61,842 bases of DNA from Nocardia carnea (lineage in GTDB: Bacteria > Actinomycetota > Actinomycetes > Mycobacteriales > Mycobacteriaceae). The stretch is from NCBI RefSeq assembly GCF_029868325.1, contig NZ_JARWNW010000308.1:1-61842 (forward strand). The letters run 5' to 3'. The notes beneath the pieces are model-generated. The model was given only the letters and a program-made list of their open reading frames with translations. It searched no databases and had not been told where the DNA came from. The position numbers and the translations under genes are program-made. This document shows, one piece after another, positions 61,778 to 61,842 of this stretch (position 1 is the first letter of the stretch; each line of letters starts with the position of its first letter).

Positions 61778-61842
61778 CGGGGGGGGTCTGGGTGGGGGGG
61801 TGGGGGGGGGGCGGGGACAGGTAGGGGGATAAGTTTTACGAA
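61778..61842. other. G-homopolymer tail, probable contig-end artefact
   Basis: From 61778 to 61811 the sequence is almost all G with a few C and T, then an AT-rich end (ggataagttttacgaa). Composition unlike the rest of the window and its position at the very end suggest low-quality read sequence. No gene is supported after 61714. Confidence 0.6.

Overview
The window is high-GC actinobacterial DNA that reads best as a mycolic-acid-producing member of the Mycobacteriales, most likely Nocardia or a close relative. This is inferred from gene content and from remembered synteny with Mycobacterium tuberculosis; no search was run. The core block at 24.3-34.8 kb (ahpE, a DUF3052 gene, a lipoprotein gene, aceE, mabR, fabD, acpM, kasA, accD6) matches the order Rv2238c-Rv2247 without kasB. 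The block at 40.0-47.4 kb (cobD, SURF1, ptpA, cobC, NIF3, zinc-ribbon protein, RNase H/phosphatase) matches Rv2228c-Rv2236c, but is inverted and placed downstream of accD6. Accessory genes fill the junction between the two blocks.

Region by region. 0-2.1 kb: a broken toxin-like fragment, a homopolymer tract and a BCCT transporter. 2.1-10.7 kb: two facing small membrane-protein paralogues, a Tat lipoprotein (DUF1254/DUF1214), a membrane Ser/Thr kinase, a SnoaL-like protein, a TerD-HNH fusion and small unknowns. 10.7-16.7 kb: pabB, an APH-family phosphotransferase, an NDMA-dependent alcohol dehydrogenase behind a KstR-like site, a serine hydrolase and DUF3145. 16.9-24.1 kb: an SRPBCC protein, a TetR/MFS pair with repeated operator-like sites, a large macro-like/KAP membrane NTPase and a membrane diguanylate cyclase. 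24.3-34.8 kb: tRNA-Val, a peroxiredoxin, pyruvate dehydrogenase E1 and the FAS-II elongation operon with its regulator and operator. 35.0-39.6 kb: an Eco57I-like DNA methyltransferase, a TetR regulator, gamma-carbonic anhydrase and a SigJ-like sigma factor. 40.0-47.4 kb: cobalamin and housekeeping genes, with a duplicated cobC tail. 47.4-61.8 kb: regulator/target pairs (XRE/membrane protein, MarR/YceI, ArsR-like/hydrolase, TetR/MFS), a complete molybdate uptake operon, an LLM oxidoreductase, an SDR and a repeat-bearing DUF4870 protein.

How the genes connect. AceE supplies acetyl-CoA, AccD6 is expected to help make malonyl-CoA, and FabD, AcpM and KasA load and condense it into long-chain meromycolate precursors. 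MabR lies immediately downstream of aceE and faces a perfect inverted repeat in front of fabD. ModABC import molybdate under a Mop/HTH regulator encoded first in the same operon. Several divergent regulator/target pairs have a visible palindrome or repeat between them.

Data quality. Long G and C runs at 139-207, 14915-14930, 33241-33318 and 61778-61811 look like read failure at strong hairpins or contig ends. Sequence inside and across them should not be trusted.
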